64,000 nucleotides of DNA from Sphingobacterium sp. SGG-5 (GCF_011043525.1 NZ_JAAKGO010000006.1:1-64000), one strand, 5' to 3'; shown: positions 25,225 to 34,257, numbered from the stretch's first letter. Program-made: numbers and translations. Notes: generated by a model not told the origin, from the letters alone.

Positions 25225-27015
25225 ATGAAACGAGCTTGGAAATGGATAATCGGCATTATACTTTTTGTCGTAGTGGTCTTGGTGTGTCTGACTTGGTATT
25301 ACGGGCGTAATTGGCAACCTATTGTCGAAACCCGGTTAAAGGAAGTGGTACACAACGCGACCGGAGGTCTGTATACCTTAAAATACGATCGTCTGGATCT
25401 CAATATTGCTTTGGGAAATGCCACACTACATCATGCTGAGCTGATTCCGGACTCGGCCGTTTACCAAAAGATGATCTTGGAGAAAATTGCTCCGAACAAC
25501 CGGTACCATATCAAAATCGATGCACTGAAGGTGCGCCGGTTTAGCCTAAAAGACGCACTCTCGGACAAAAAGCTAAATATCAAGACGATTATTTTCGAAA
25601 AACCGGAGATTCATCTCATGAGTGAGTATCACACCTTCAATGATACCATAGCCGAAAAACCTCCGGAAACGCTCTATGAAAGTATTAAAGATATCTTTAC
25701 GTCCGTGAATGTAAAAGATGTCAGGATCGACGACGTAGCGTTCAAATATTCGAAAATCGAAGAGGGCAAAAGTTCGGATATCGACCTCGATCGGGTGAAT
25801 ATCCATGTCCATGATGTGCTCGTCGACGAAGCGTCCGTGTCGGATACCACACGTCTTTTTTATACCAAGATGGTGGAGGTACGCATCCCTGCTTTTGAGT
25901 ACGAGCTGCCCGATGGTTTCTATACAGCAAAATTTAAAGACCTGTTGATTAATACCCGCGACCAGAATGTGTTGTTTACAAAGGTGGAATACGCGCCTAA
26001 GATGAACAAGGCCTCGTTTTACAAGCGAAAGAAGCAGAATGTCACGATGGCCGTGCTGAAGTTTGACACCTTACGTTTTGAGCAACTGGATTTCCGGCGC
26101 TTCATTGAAGAGCAACAGACGATTGCGGCGAAGGTGCAGATCAAGAATGGTGCGGTCGATCTCTATCAGGATAAGCGCTATCCCAAAAAGACGGCAAATA
26201 AAATCGGACATTCGCCTCACCAACAGCTCATGCAGCTCAAGAAGCTGCTACGGATAGATACGTTATTTGTCGACAACATATCCGTAGGTTACCACGAATT
26301 CAGTGCAAAATACCAAAAGGAAGGATCTATTACTTTCGACCACGCACAGGGTACACTGACTAATCTGACGAATGATACGCTGGCGCTGCAGCAGGATAAG
26401 TACATGCGGGCCGACCTATCGGCCAAGATCATGGATGCGGGCAAACTTCATGTGCAGTTTGAGTTTGATATGCTCAGCAAAGAGGGTTTTCATACCTATC
26501 GTGGCACGTTGGGATCGATGAAAGCTACGCCCTTTAACCGCATTCTGAGACCGTTGTTGAATGTAGAGATCGCCGAAGGGCATATTGATAAGATCGCCTT
26601 CAATATGGAGGCAAATGATTACAAAAACTGGGGTGAATTTCGGTTCGACTATAAGGACCTGAAAATAAATCTGCTCAACAAACCTGTTCAAGGTGAGGAG
26701 AAGAAAGCCAAAAAACTGGTGTCATTTTTAATCAATGAACTGCTGATCAATAACGGCAATCCAGATGCAAAAGGTGTATATACCGTAGCCAAAGTCAATT
26801 ATACGCGTGTTCCTGAGCACTCCTTTTTCAAGACCCTGTGGCAAAGTTTATTAGATGGTATCAAGCAGTGTGCAGGCATCAGTCCCGAACGGGAAGCCCG
26901 GTTGATGGGAGCAGCCGATACGGCGAAAGAAACGGTGAAAGGTGCCAAAAAAGTCGTTAAGGATACAGGCCGATTTTTTAAGAACATTTTTAAGAAAAAG
27001 GATAAAAAGGAGTAA
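25225..27015 (+). CDS. AsmA/DUF748-like inner-membrane-anchored protein
   Basis: A 596-aa protein with one N-terminal membrane helix (WIIGIILFVVVVLVCLTWYY) followed by a long periplasmic beta-rich region (VETRLKEVVHNATGGLYTLKYDRLDLNIALGNATLHHAEL) typical of AsmA-like and DUF748 proteins, and a lysine-rich tail (TGRFFKNIFKKKDKKE). Family members are bridge-like lipid-transfer or envelope-integrity proteins. A near-perfect Shine-Dalgarno AGGAGGT at 25214-25220, 4 bp before ATG, is unusual in this phylum. TrkH follows 18 bp downstream and may be co-transcribed. Confidence 0.7.
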   Translation: MKRAWKWIIGIILFVVVVLVCLTWYYGRNWQPIVETRLKEVVHNATGGLYTLKYDRLDLNIALGNATLHHAELIPDSAVYQKMILEKIAPNNRYHIKIDALKVRRFSLKDALSDKKLNIKTIIFEKPEIHLMSEYHTFNDTIAEKPPETLYESIKDIFTSVNVKDVRIDDVAFKYSKIEEGKSSDIDLDRVNIHVHDVLVDEASVSDTTRLFYTKMVEVRIPAFEYELPDGFYTAKFKDLLINTRDQNVLFTKVEYAPKMNKASFYKRKKQNVTMAVLKFDTLRFEQLDFRRFIEEQQTIAAKVQIKNGAVDLYQDKRYPKKTANKIGHSPHQQLMQLKKLLRIDTLFVDNISVGYHEFSAKYQKEGSITFDHAQGTLTNLTNDTLALQQDKYMRADLSAKIMDAGKLHVQFEFDMLSKEGFHTYRGTLGSMKATPFNRILRPLLNVEIAEGHIDKIAFNMEANDYKNWGEFRFDYKDLKINLLNKPVQGEEKKAKKLVSFLINELLINNGNPDAKGVYTVAKVNYTRVPEHSFFKTLWQSLLDGIKQCAGISPEREARLMGAADTAKETVKGAKKVVKDTGRFFKNIFKKKDKKE

Positions 27016-27033
27016 AATTGCTACTATTGTAGG

Positions 27034-28821
27034 ATGAAAGCTATCGCGGGTTTTTTAAAATACATCTTCCGATATCGCAAAGAGGTTGTAGACCGGATTA
27101 TGTTTTATGTGAGCCTGATCTGCGCATTGACGGTCATCGTACATGTCGGCTACATCACCAATCCTGCGTTAGCCGAACATACAGATAGGGCTATCCATAG
27201 CATGTTTTATGGCCTATTTGTATGTGAACTGTTCCGCACCCTGTCCTCTATTTTTGCGCTGAATAAAATCGATGTGACCCATTATTCGGGCCTGATCGTC
27301 ATTTTCTATTTCTTGCTGATCGGTGTTGTGCGGCTTCTGGATGTGCACATGTTGGCATTTCTGACCAAGGAAGAGTGGGTATATCTGGGGATTGCGCTGA
27401 TCTTTCTCTCCGAGCTGTCGAAGCGTAGTCTCTTTTTTGACAACTTTTATTTTAACCCTACGATTTTATTCGTCATTAGTTTTATCGGGCTAATCCTCAT
27501 TGGTACCCTATTACTGATGCTACCTCGTACCACGTTAGTCGCTCCCTTGAGTTTTTTGGATGCGCTCTTCATGGCGACAAGTGCGGTATGCATTACCGGG
27601 CTGGCGGTGACGGATATTTCTACAAATTTTACACTTTTTGGCCAGTCCGTCATTATGGTGCTGATACAGCTCGGTGGGTTGGGTATCATGACGTTTACAG
27701 GCTTTTTTGGGTATTTCTTCTCGGGCGGATTTTCATTCAAAAATCAGCTTATGTTTGGTGAAATTCTCGGTGAAAAGAAGTTGAATTCCGTTATTTCCAC
27801 GTTGTTGAAGATTATCTTCATGACGTTATTGTTTGAGTTTATCGGGGGAGTGTTTATTTACTTTACCCTCGATGCCCGAACTTTTGAAACGGTGGGCGAA
27901 CGTATCTTCTTTGCCGCCTTTCATACAATATCTGCCTTTTGTAACTCGGGCTTTTCCATCTTGCAAGATGGGATACGCAATGATGCCTATCGGTATAATT
28001 ACAACTTTCAGTTGGTGTTGACGTTTATCTTTATATGGGGCGGGCTGGGATTTGGTACTATCCTCAATATTTACACGTACTTCCGGACAAAGACCATAGC
28101 GTTTGTTCGTCAGTATATCCTGAAGAAAAGGCATACCTATAAGGCGCAAGCCTTTCGCTATAATTCAAAATTCATCCTCAGTTGCAATATCGTCGTGATC
28201 GTGCTGGCGACGGTATCGTATTTTATCATGGAGCAGTCGTATACCCTGATACCTGATCGGCATAGCTTTGGCGAATGGGTCACGACGTTCTTCATGGCCA
28301 ACTCTTCTCGGTCTGCGGGTTTTAATTCGATCGACCTCAATTTTCTCAGCACGCCGACACTGATCATGGTGACAACGCTGATGTGGATGGGTGCCTCTCC
28401 TGGTTCTACGGGAGGGGGTGTCAAGGTGACTACTGTGGCTATAGCTTTGATGAATATTGTCGCCTTGGCGCGTGGAAAGGAATCAATCGAGTTTTACAAA
28501 CGGCGCATTGCCCCGGAATCGGTACACAAGGCTTTCGCCATCATTGTGCTATCGATCCTGACGATTGGATTGTCATTTGTGCTGCTTAATTTTTCTGATC
28601 CGCATCAGCCGATGAAAAAACTGCTGTTTGAAACGGTGTCGGCCTATTCGACCTGCGGCCTGAGCCTGGGTATTACGCCTTCGCTGAGTCCGATGGGCAA
28701 GATGGTCATTATTACGACCATGTTTGTCGGTCGTGTCGGCATGCTGACGTTGCTGGTCGCATTTATTAAGAATACGAAAAACAAAAGTTACCTTTATCCT
28801 ACGGAGAAGGTGTTGTTTTAA
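27034..28821 (+). CDS. Potassium uptake protein, TrkH/KtrB family
   Basis: A 595-aa integral membrane protein with about ten to twelve helices. Selectivity-filter P-loops are visible: TSAVCITGLAVTDIS (about 186), HTISAFCNSGFSILQDG, FMANSSRSAGFNSIDL and VSAYSTCGLSLGITPSLS. The first ~140 residues add extra membrane helices before the core, which is longer than KtrB. It moves K+ with Na+ or H+. A TrkA-type NAD-binding gating protein follows 15 bp downstream, so the two form a K+ uptake unit. Confidence 0.92.
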   Translation: MKAIAGFLKYIFRYRKEVVDRIMFYVSLICALTVIVHVGYITNPALAEHTDRAIHSMFYGLFVCELFRTLSSIFALNKIDVTHYSGLIVIFYFLLIGVVRLLDVHMLAFLTKEEWVYLGIALIFLSELSKRSLFFDNFYFNPTILFVISFIGLILIGTLLLMLPRTTLVAPLSFLDALFMATSAVCITGLAVTDISTNFTLFGQSVIMVLIQLGGLGIMTFTGFFGYFFSGGFSFKNQLMFGEILGEKKLNSVISTLLKIIFMTLLFEFIGGVFIYFTLDARTFETVGERIFFAAFHTISAFCNSGFSILQDGIRNDAYRYNYNFQLVLTFIFIWGGLGFGTILNIYTYFRTKTIAFVRQYILKKRHTYKAQAFRYNSKFILSCNIVVIVLATVSYFIMEQSYTLIPDRHSFGEWVTTFFMANSSRSAGFNSIDLNFLSTPTLIMVTTLMWMGASPGSTGGGVKVTTVAIALMNIVALARGKESIEFYKRRIAPESVHKAFAIIVLSILTIGLSFVLLNFSDPHQPMKKLLFETVSAYSTCGLSLGITPSLSPMGKMVIITTMFVGRVGMLTLLVAFIKNTKNKSYLYPTEKVLF

Positions 28822-28836
28822 ATAAACCAAAAAAGA

Positions 28837-29523
28837 ATGAAGTATATTGTGTTAGGTTTAGGCCATTTTGGTAAATCGTTAGCTGTACATTTGACAGAGC
28901 TTGGGCACGAGGTGATCGGTGCCGATCGGAATATCCATATTGTCGAACAATTAAAGGACAAGGTTACGCACACGGTATGCTTGGATACCACTGATAAAGA
29001 GGCTGTAAGTGCTTTGCCGCTGCGCGATAGTGATGCAGTGATCATTGCCATAGGAGAAGATGAGGGGGCGTCGCTGCTCACGACAGCCCTGATCAAGCAA
29101 ATGGGGGTGAAGCGTATTATTGGACGCGTGGTGTCAGACCTGCAGAAGGCGGTCTTGGAGGCCATGCAGATTGATGAATACATTATGCCCGAAGAAGAGG
29201 CTGCCGAAAGACTGGCCATGCGGCTGGACAATATCGATATCGTAGATTCCTTCAAAGTATCGGAGCGATATAGCATTATCGAGATACGTGTGCCGACAAA
29301 ATATGTGGGAATGTCACTGCGGGACGCCGACCTGACAAATAAGTATAAAGTGATCGTTCTGACGACGGTGACGGTATCCGATCGGAAAGAAAAGGGAATC
29401 AGCGTGGTCTACAAGGAAGCTTCCGGTATTGCCAAATCGGACACCGTATTACAGGAGAATGATCTGTTAGTGCTCTTCGGCGAACTGTCGGATATCAAAA
29501 AACTGATCGAAAAAGGAAACTAA
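28837..29523 (+). CDS. TrkA-family potassium uptake regulatory protein
   Basis: A 228-aa cytoplasmic protein with an RCK_N Rossmann domain (VLGLGHFGKSLAVHL, GxGxxG-type, with acidic D in VIGADRN) and a RCK_C domain (about 140-228: SIIEIRVPTKYVGMSLRDADL ... LLVLFGELSDIKKLIEKG). It binds nucleotide and gates the TrkH/KtrB channel encoded directly upstream. Confidence 0.93.
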   Translation: MKYIVLGLGHFGKSLAVHLTELGHEVIGADRNIHIVEQLKDKVTHTVCLDTTDKEAVSALPLRDSDAVIIAIGEDEGASLLTTALIKQMGVKRIIGRVVSDLQKAVLEAMQIDEYIMPEEEAAERLAMRLDNIDIVDSFKVSERYSIIEIRVPTKYVGMSLRDADLTNKYKVIVLTTVTVSDRKEKGISVVYKEASGIAKSDTVLQENDLLVLFGELSDIKKLIEKGN

Positions 29524-29610
29524 TTATCCCGGCATGGGGATTATTAAAATCATTTCTATATTTTTGGCGGTAAATAAGCTATATAGCGAAACAAAAAACA
29601 ATTTATTCTG

Positions 29611-32082
29611 ATGAAAAACTGGTTTAAGCAGAATGCTTCCCATATTGCCGTTGTAGCTATCTTTTTTGTACTGGTGTTTTTTTATTTCACCCCGATCTGG
29701 CAAGGTAAGACCTTGTCGCAACATGATGTCGTGCAGGCCGCCGGTAGTCAGCAGGAAATCTTTGCCTATAAAGATAAAGATGGTCATGCTCCCCAATGGA
29801 CTAATGCCATGTTTGGTGGGATGCCGACCTACCAGATCTGGTACAAACACACCCATAATATAGCGACATATATCACGCCATTGTTGAAGTCTGTCTTCCC
29901 GCAGCCGGCCGATATTATCCTTTTATTTCTGTTGGGCAGTTATTTTCTGCTGAGCGTCCTCCGCATCCGGCCATGGCTCGCTGCTGTAGGCGCGGTTGCT
30001 ATTTCTTTTTCATCGTATAACTTTATTTACATCGAGGCAGGCCATATCACCAAGGTCTATGCTTTGGCCTATATGGCTCCCATTATCGGCTCGGTTATAC
30101 TCACCTATCGGGGGAATAAATATTTAGGCGGCGTCCTATTAGCGTTATCTCTATCTTTAGAAATACGGGCCAACCACGTACAGATGACATATTATTTGTT
30201 TATCGCCTTACTGGTACTTTGTGGTTTGGAGCTATACTACGCTATCCGGGATAAAAAGATAAAGCCCTTTGCCCAAGCTACCGGCATACAGGTGCTCGCA
30301 GCCATTATCGCGGTGGCGGTAAATGCCTCCGTATTGTTTCCGACGTATGAGTACAGCAAGCTGACGACACGAGGTAAGGCGAATATTGTGCAGGTCGAAG
30401 AACAAGGAAAATCTTCTGGCCTGGATAAAGGTTATGCTTACGACTGGAGCCAGGGCATCGGTGAGAATATCACCTTCCTGATTCCCAATGCCTACGGCGG
30501 TCGATCACAGGGGGTGTTGGACGAGTCGTCCGAGGTGGTTAAGTTTTTTACGAACCTACAGGTTCCCCGGGGCCAAGCGGTACAGATGGCCCAAAGCCTG
30601 CCTACCTATTGGGGGGAAAAGCCGTTTACGTCCGGCCCTTGGTATTTCGGAGCAGGTATGGTTTTCCTTTTCGTGCTGGGATTGGTGATTGTACGGGATC
30701 GGCTGAAGTGGTGGATCGTCGGTGCAGGCGCGCTTGTATTGCTGCTTGCCTTCGGGAAGCATTTTCCGTTTATATCGGACCTGTTTTTTGATTATTTCCC
30801 GTTGTACAACAAGTTTAGAGCGGTCGAATCGATTCTGGTGATTGCGTCAATCTTCATACCGCTTTTGGCGATTATGGCGGTACAGGAATTACTGACACGT
30901 AGGCAGGAGATCATTAATCTGGATAAGAAGGTGCTGTATACCTTTGCCGGTGTCGGCGGTGTATGTCTTGTTGTAGCTCTCTTGCCCGGTTTGTTTCTGG
31001 ATTTCAAGCCGTCGAACTATAATGATTTTGTGGCTATGTTAGGACAGCAGTTTGGCGACGCTAATCTGGGTAAGCAGCTGTCTGCGGCCTTGCTCAAAGA
31101 CCGATCCGCTTTAGCATCGGCAGACGCATGGCGTTCATTCTTTATTGTCGCTACAGCCTTTGTGCTGGTGTGGTTCTTCCTAAAGAAAAAGACAAGTGCG
31201 ACGGTCTTGATTGTAAGCTTGGGAGTTTTGACCCTTGTCGATCTGTGGACGGTTGATAAGCGCTACCTGAATAGCGATCTTTTTGTCGACAAAACCGTGT
31301 CGAAAACACCTTTTCAGGAACGGGAGGTCGATCAGCTGATCCGTATGGACAAAGACCCACACTATCGGGTACTCGATATGACGACCAATCCTTTTTCGGA
31401 TGCCCGGGCGTCTTACTATCACCATAGCTTCGGCGGATACCACGCGGCGAAGTTGATGCGGTTTCAGGAATTGCTCGAACATCAGTTCAACGGTGCGATG
31501 AACGAGGATGTGCTGGATATGTTTAACGTGCGCTATGTGATTACCAAAGATCCGAAAAACGGAGCCGAGCGTATCGAAAGGCGCAGTACGGCGGCAGGCA
31601 ATGCCTGGTTTGTCGACAAGGTAACCTTCGTGCGGGACAACGCGCAGGAGATGCAGGCAATCAGTAGCTTTAATCCGGCGAAAGAAGCCTTTGTACATGA
31701 CGAATTTAAGAATCAACTGAATCTATCGCGGCTGGGTGAACCAGTCAATGCCTCCATTAAACTTACATCCTATCATCCTGATAAAATGGTCTACGAGTAC
31801 ACGGCGCCAAATGACGTCTTTGCCGTATTCTCTGAAATATATTATAACAAAGGCTGGAAGGCGTACATCGACGGTAAGGAATTACCTATTATCCGTGCCG
31901 ATTATATTTTACGGGGCTTACAGCTACCGGGCGGAAACCACACCGTCGAATTTGTCTTCGATCCCACAACGATGAAAATCAGCAATAATGTATCCCTCGC
32001 CGGCTCAATTGTCCTGATGCTCGCCTTGTTGGGTTGTATAGTGGTGTATGTTTTGAGGTTACGAGGTTACAAAGTTATCTAG
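29611..32082 (+). CDS. YfhO-family multi-spanning membrane protein
   Basis: An 823-aa protein with roughly a dozen membrane helices (first at 13-31: VVAIFFVLVFFYFTPIW) and a C-terminal periplasmic domain. Typical family motifs: MFGGMPTYQIW, YIEAGHITKVYALAYMAPIIG and near the end SEIYYNKGWKAYIDGKEL ... LRGLQLPGGNHTVEFVFDP. YfhO proteins are GT-C-like and in Firmicutes glycosylate lipoteichoic acid; the substrate in Bacteroidota is unknown. The last codons (LRLRGYKVI) come from a GTTAC-type tandem repeat that continues past the stop, so the C-terminal end is repeat-derived. Confidence 0.88.
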   Translation: MKNWFKQNASHIAVVAIFFVLVFFYFTPIWQGKTLSQHDVVQAAGSQQEIFAYKDKDGHAPQWTNAMFGGMPTYQIWYKHTHNIATYITPLLKSVFPQPADIILLFLLGSYFLLSVLRIRPWLAAVGAVAISFSSYNFIYIEAGHITKVYALAYMAPIIGSVILTYRGNKYLGGVLLALSLSLEIRANHVQMTYYLFIALLVLCGLELYYAIRDKKIKPFAQATGIQVLAAIIAVAVNASVLFPTYEYSKLTTRGKANIVQVEEQGKSSGLDKGYAYDWSQGIGENITFLIPNAYGGRSQGVLDESSEVVKFFTNLQVPRGQAVQMAQSLPTYWGEKPFTSGPWYFGAGMVFLFVLGLVIVRDRLKWWIVGAGALVLLLAFGKHFPFISDLFFDYFPLYNKFRAVESILVIASIFIPLLAIMAVQELLTRRQEIINLDKKVLYTFAGVGGVCLVVALLPGLFLDFKPSNYNDFVAMLGQQFGDANLGKQLSAALLKDRSALASADAWRSFFIVATAFVLVWFFLKKKTSATVLIVSLGVLTLVDLWTVDKRYLNSDLFVDKTVSKTPFQEREVDQLIRMDKDPHYRVLDMTTNPFSDARASYYHHSFGGYHAAKLMRFQELLEHQFNGAMNEDVLDMFNVRYVITKDPKNGAERIERRSTAAGNAWFVDKVTFVRDNAQEMQAISSFNPAKEAFVHDEFKNQLNLSRLGEPVNASIKLTSYHPDKMVYEYTAPNDVFAVFSEIYYNKGWKAYIDGKELPIIRADYILRGLQLPGGNHTVEFVFDPTTMKISNNVSLAGSIVLMLALLGCIVVYVLRLRGYKVI

Positions 32083-32120
32083 TTACGAGGTTACGTAGTT
32101 ACAATTGGTTACATAGTTTA
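32057..32120. repeat. GTTAC-type 8-bp tandem repeat overlapping the YfhO stop
   Basis: Units of the form GGTTACGA, GGTTACAA, AGTTATCT, AGTTACGA, GGTTACGT, AGTTACAA run through the last nine codons and the stop of the YfhO gene and on for about 40 bp. It is the same degenerate repeat as at 13899-13998. Confidence 0.7.
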
Positions 32121-32161
32121 TGGGATGGCAAGGTGTTGCGATTTGAGTATTGCGATATGCG

Positions 32162-32180
32162 CCTGCCTACGGTAGGCAGG
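32162..32180. repeat. Short palindrome CCTGCCT-N5-AGGCAGG, second copy
   Basis: Same 7-bp stem as at 21542-21560, loop ACGGT, again followed by TAGATTTGAGAA and a family 1 repeat. Confidence 0.7.
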
Positions 32181-32198
32181 TATTGCGATTGAGATGTT

Positions 32199-32345
32199 AG
32201 ATTTGAGAAAAAAGCAGAGTCCGTACAAATAATTAAAGTGTCGCCTTAGCCAGATGCGGTTTGTAGGAGAAGGCAGTAGCTTAGTGGCATCTGGGTACAG
32301 CGACGAGTTTTTTTGTTATCTTTTTTTGCGGAAAAAAAAGTAAGA
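32199..32345 (+). repeat. Structured intergenic repeat family 1, copy 7 (variant stem)
   Basis: GTCCGTAC box, GTCGC/GCGAC closing stem, and an inner stem CCAGATGC (32250-32257) with a perfect partner GCATCTGG (32287-32294) that replaces the usual GCGGGTCGC type. Terminal hairpin arms GTTATCTTTTTTT and AAAAAAAAGTAA (32315-32342). It ends about 20 bp before the Pho-box-like repeat. Confidence 0.8.
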
Positions 32346-32364
32346 AGAAACTCCTAAGGTTATT

Positions 32365-32399
32365 CTTAACATTAACTTAACATTAACATCATACCTTTG
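32365..32399 (+). promoter_or_regulatory. Pho-box-like tandem repeat plus -7 element of the phosphate genes
   Basis: Two perfect, adjacent 11-bp repeats CTTAACATTAA (32365-32375, 32376-32386) are followed 5 bp later by TACCTTTG (32392-32399), a TAnnTTTG -7 element; ATG is at 32418. The repeat sits where the -33 element is expected. PhoB/PhoP-family regulators bind 11-bp-spaced direct repeats, and TTAACA is the half-site described for Bacillus PhoP. Phosphate control is inferred from this and from the downstream genes. Confidence 0.6.
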
Positions 32400-32417
32400 T
32401 GAACAAATCATGATTAT

Positions 32418-33065
32418 ATGTCATTAAATAGCATTTTTCAATACTTTGTTCCGAAGGACAAAAAATTCTTCCCCTTGTTTGAGCAGGCGGGAGCCAATCT
32501 GATCGAAATGGCCAGGTTGCTACAAGAGAGCGTGAACAGCAATGATTTGGAGCGCCGAAAGGAAATTTCGAAGAAGCTGGAGGATTTTGAGCATGTGGGC
32601 GACGAGATTACCCATCGGATCCATCTGGAGCTCGGAAAAAACTTCATCACACCTTTCGATCGGGAGGATATCCACTCACTGGCAAGTTCCCTAGATGACG
32701 TAGCAGACTTTATCCATGGTGCATCCAACCGCATCGAGCTGTATAAAGTCGAGAAGCCGACGGAGCCCATGAAGGAACTGACCGACTTGATTTTGGAGGC
32801 GACAGAACATGTAGCTAAAGCATTATTCGAGCTGAAAGATCTAAAGAACATCCGGAATATCACCGACTCTTGTGTCCGCATAAACAGCGTGGAGAATAAA
32901 GCTGACTATATCTTTGATAAAGCTGTGGCCGATTTGTTTGAGTTTGAGACCGATGCGATTTCGCTGATCAAGCAAAAAGAGGTATTGTCGGCGATGGAAG
33001 ATGCTACCGACAAATGTGAAGACGTAGCGAATGTGTTAGAAAGTATCCTCGTCAAGAATGCATAA
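32418..33065 (+). CDS. DUF47 (PhoU-like) phosphate transport regulator
   Basis: A 215-aa all-helical protein: FFPLFEQAGANLIEMARLLQE, the DUF47 signature region FEHVGDEITHRIHLELGKNFITPFDREDIHSLASSLDDVADFIHG, and a C-terminal KADYIFDKAVADLFE...DATDKCEDVANVLE. DUF47 proteins resemble PhoU and sit next to PiT transporters, which they are thought to modulate. The PiT gene follows 33 bp downstream; both share the promoter at 32365-32399. Confidence 0.92.
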   Translation: MSLNSIFQYFVPKDKKFFPLFEQAGANLIEMARLLQESVNSNDLERRKEISKKLEDFEHVGDEITHRIHLELGKNFITPFDREDIHSLASSLDDVADFIHGASNRIELYKVEKPTEPMKELTDLILEATEHVAKALFELKDLKNIRNITDSCVRINSVENKADYIFDKAVADLFEFETDAISLIKQKEVLSAMEDATDKCEDVANVLESILVKNA

Positions 33066-33098
33066 TTGCATCTCTAATAAATACATAATTCTCTTCGT

Positions 33099-34109
33099 AT
33101 GATAACCACGTTATTAGTTGTCGTTATCGTCTTGGCCATTGCGTTTGATTACATCAACGGTTTTCACGACGCAGCCAATTCTATTGCGACCATAGTCTCG
33201 ACCAAAGTACTTACGCCCTTTATGGCGGTGCTCTGGGCAGCCCTTTTCAACTTTGTGGCCTATTTTGTCTTTACCGATCATAAAGTCGCCAATACCATTG
33301 CCAAAACGGTGCTGGAAGAATATATTAACCTTGAAGTGATCTTTGCTGGTCTAGTGGCGGCCATTTCATGGAATTTATTTACCTGGTATTACGGGATCCC
33401 ATCCAGTTCTTCCCACACGCTGATAGGCGGGTTTGCAGGTTCGGGTATGGCGTATGCCTTGTTTTTGGGGGCTAATCCATTGGCTGCGATCAATCTGAGC
33501 GCTACCTTGAAAATTCTTTCTTTTATTGTGCTGGCACCCGTCATCGGTATGACGATATCGATCATCATTACACTCCTTATTATTAATATATGTAAGAAGG
33601 CGAAGCCACGTATTGCGGAGCGCTGGTTTAAATTTTTACAACTGATATCCTCTGCGGCACTAAGCTTTGCTCATGGAGGCAACGATGCGCAGAAAGTTAT
33701 GGGTATCATAGCAACCGCATTGATTGCGCAAAAGCTGATACCCAATTTTGAAGCTATGCCCGAGTGGGTTCCGCTTTCCTGTTATGTCGCTATCGCTGCC
33801 GGAACCATGAGTGGTGGCTGGAAGATCGTCAAGACTATGGGAACCAAGATTACCAAGGTAACACCGTTGGAGGGTGTGAGCGCAGAGACTGCCGGAGCGA
33901 TCACCTTGGGAATTACCGAACATTTTGGTATTCCGGCATCCACCACCCATACCATTACGGGGTCTATCATTGGTGTAGGTGTAGTAAAACGGGTTTCTGC
34001 GGTACGTTGGGGAGTAACCATCAGCTTGTTATGGGCTTGGGTACTGACCATTCCCGTCAGTGCTCTATTGGGTGGAATTACCTTGGCGGTATTGCATTAT
34101 ATTCTATAG
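33099..34109 (+). CDS. Inorganic phosphate transporter, PiT family
   Basis: A 336-aa membrane protein with about ten helices and both PiT signature repeats: DYINGFHDAANSIATIVSTK near the N-terminus and SFAHGGNDAQKVMGI in the second half. Further landmarks are GIPSSSSHTLIGGFAGSGMA and GIPASTTHTITGSIIGVG, the inverted repeats around the transport path. It carries metal-phosphate with a cation at low affinity. It forms an operon with the DUF47 gene. Confidence 0.94.
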   Translation: MITTLLVVVIVLAIAFDYINGFHDAANSIATIVSTKVLTPFMAVLWAALFNFVAYFVFTDHKVANTIAKTVLEEYINLEVIFAGLVAAISWNLFTWYYGIPSSSSHTLIGGFAGSGMAYALFLGANPLAAINLSATLKILSFIVLAPVIGMTISIIITLLIINICKKAKPRIAERWFKFLQLISSAALSFAHGGNDAQKVMGIIATALIAQKLIPNFEAMPEWVPLSCYVAIAAGTMSGGWKIVKTMGTKITKVTPLEGVSAETAGAITLGITEHFGIPASTTHTITGSIIGVGVVKRVSAVRWGVTISLLWAWVLTIPVSALLGGITLAVLHYIL

Positions 34110-34166
34110 CCGGAGGCGGCGTGTAACAAAGTGGATAATTTAATTGAACTGCAGCTAAAAAGCGAG

Positions 34167-34257
34167 AAATATTTGGGAAATTTCTTCTTATTAGTTACTT
34201 TTACCGCATATTGTTCTATAACAGGTCGTGTGAGGAAAGAAAATATTTGGGAAATTT
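34167..34257 (+). promoter_or_regulatory. 17-bp direct repeat upstream of the OmpA-family gene
   Basis: AAATATTTGGGAAATTT occurs at 34167-34183 and again, identical, at 34241-34257. The copies lie 150 and 77 bp before the ATG of the OmpA gene in a 224-bp leader. They could be regulator sites or part of the promoter. No full TAnnTTTG element was found nearby. Confidence 0.4.

Noticed and set aside
27034..29523. Naming the potassium genes ktrB/ktrA
   Set aside because: The membrane subunit has extra N-terminal helices and the family split between Trk and Ktr cannot be settled by eye.
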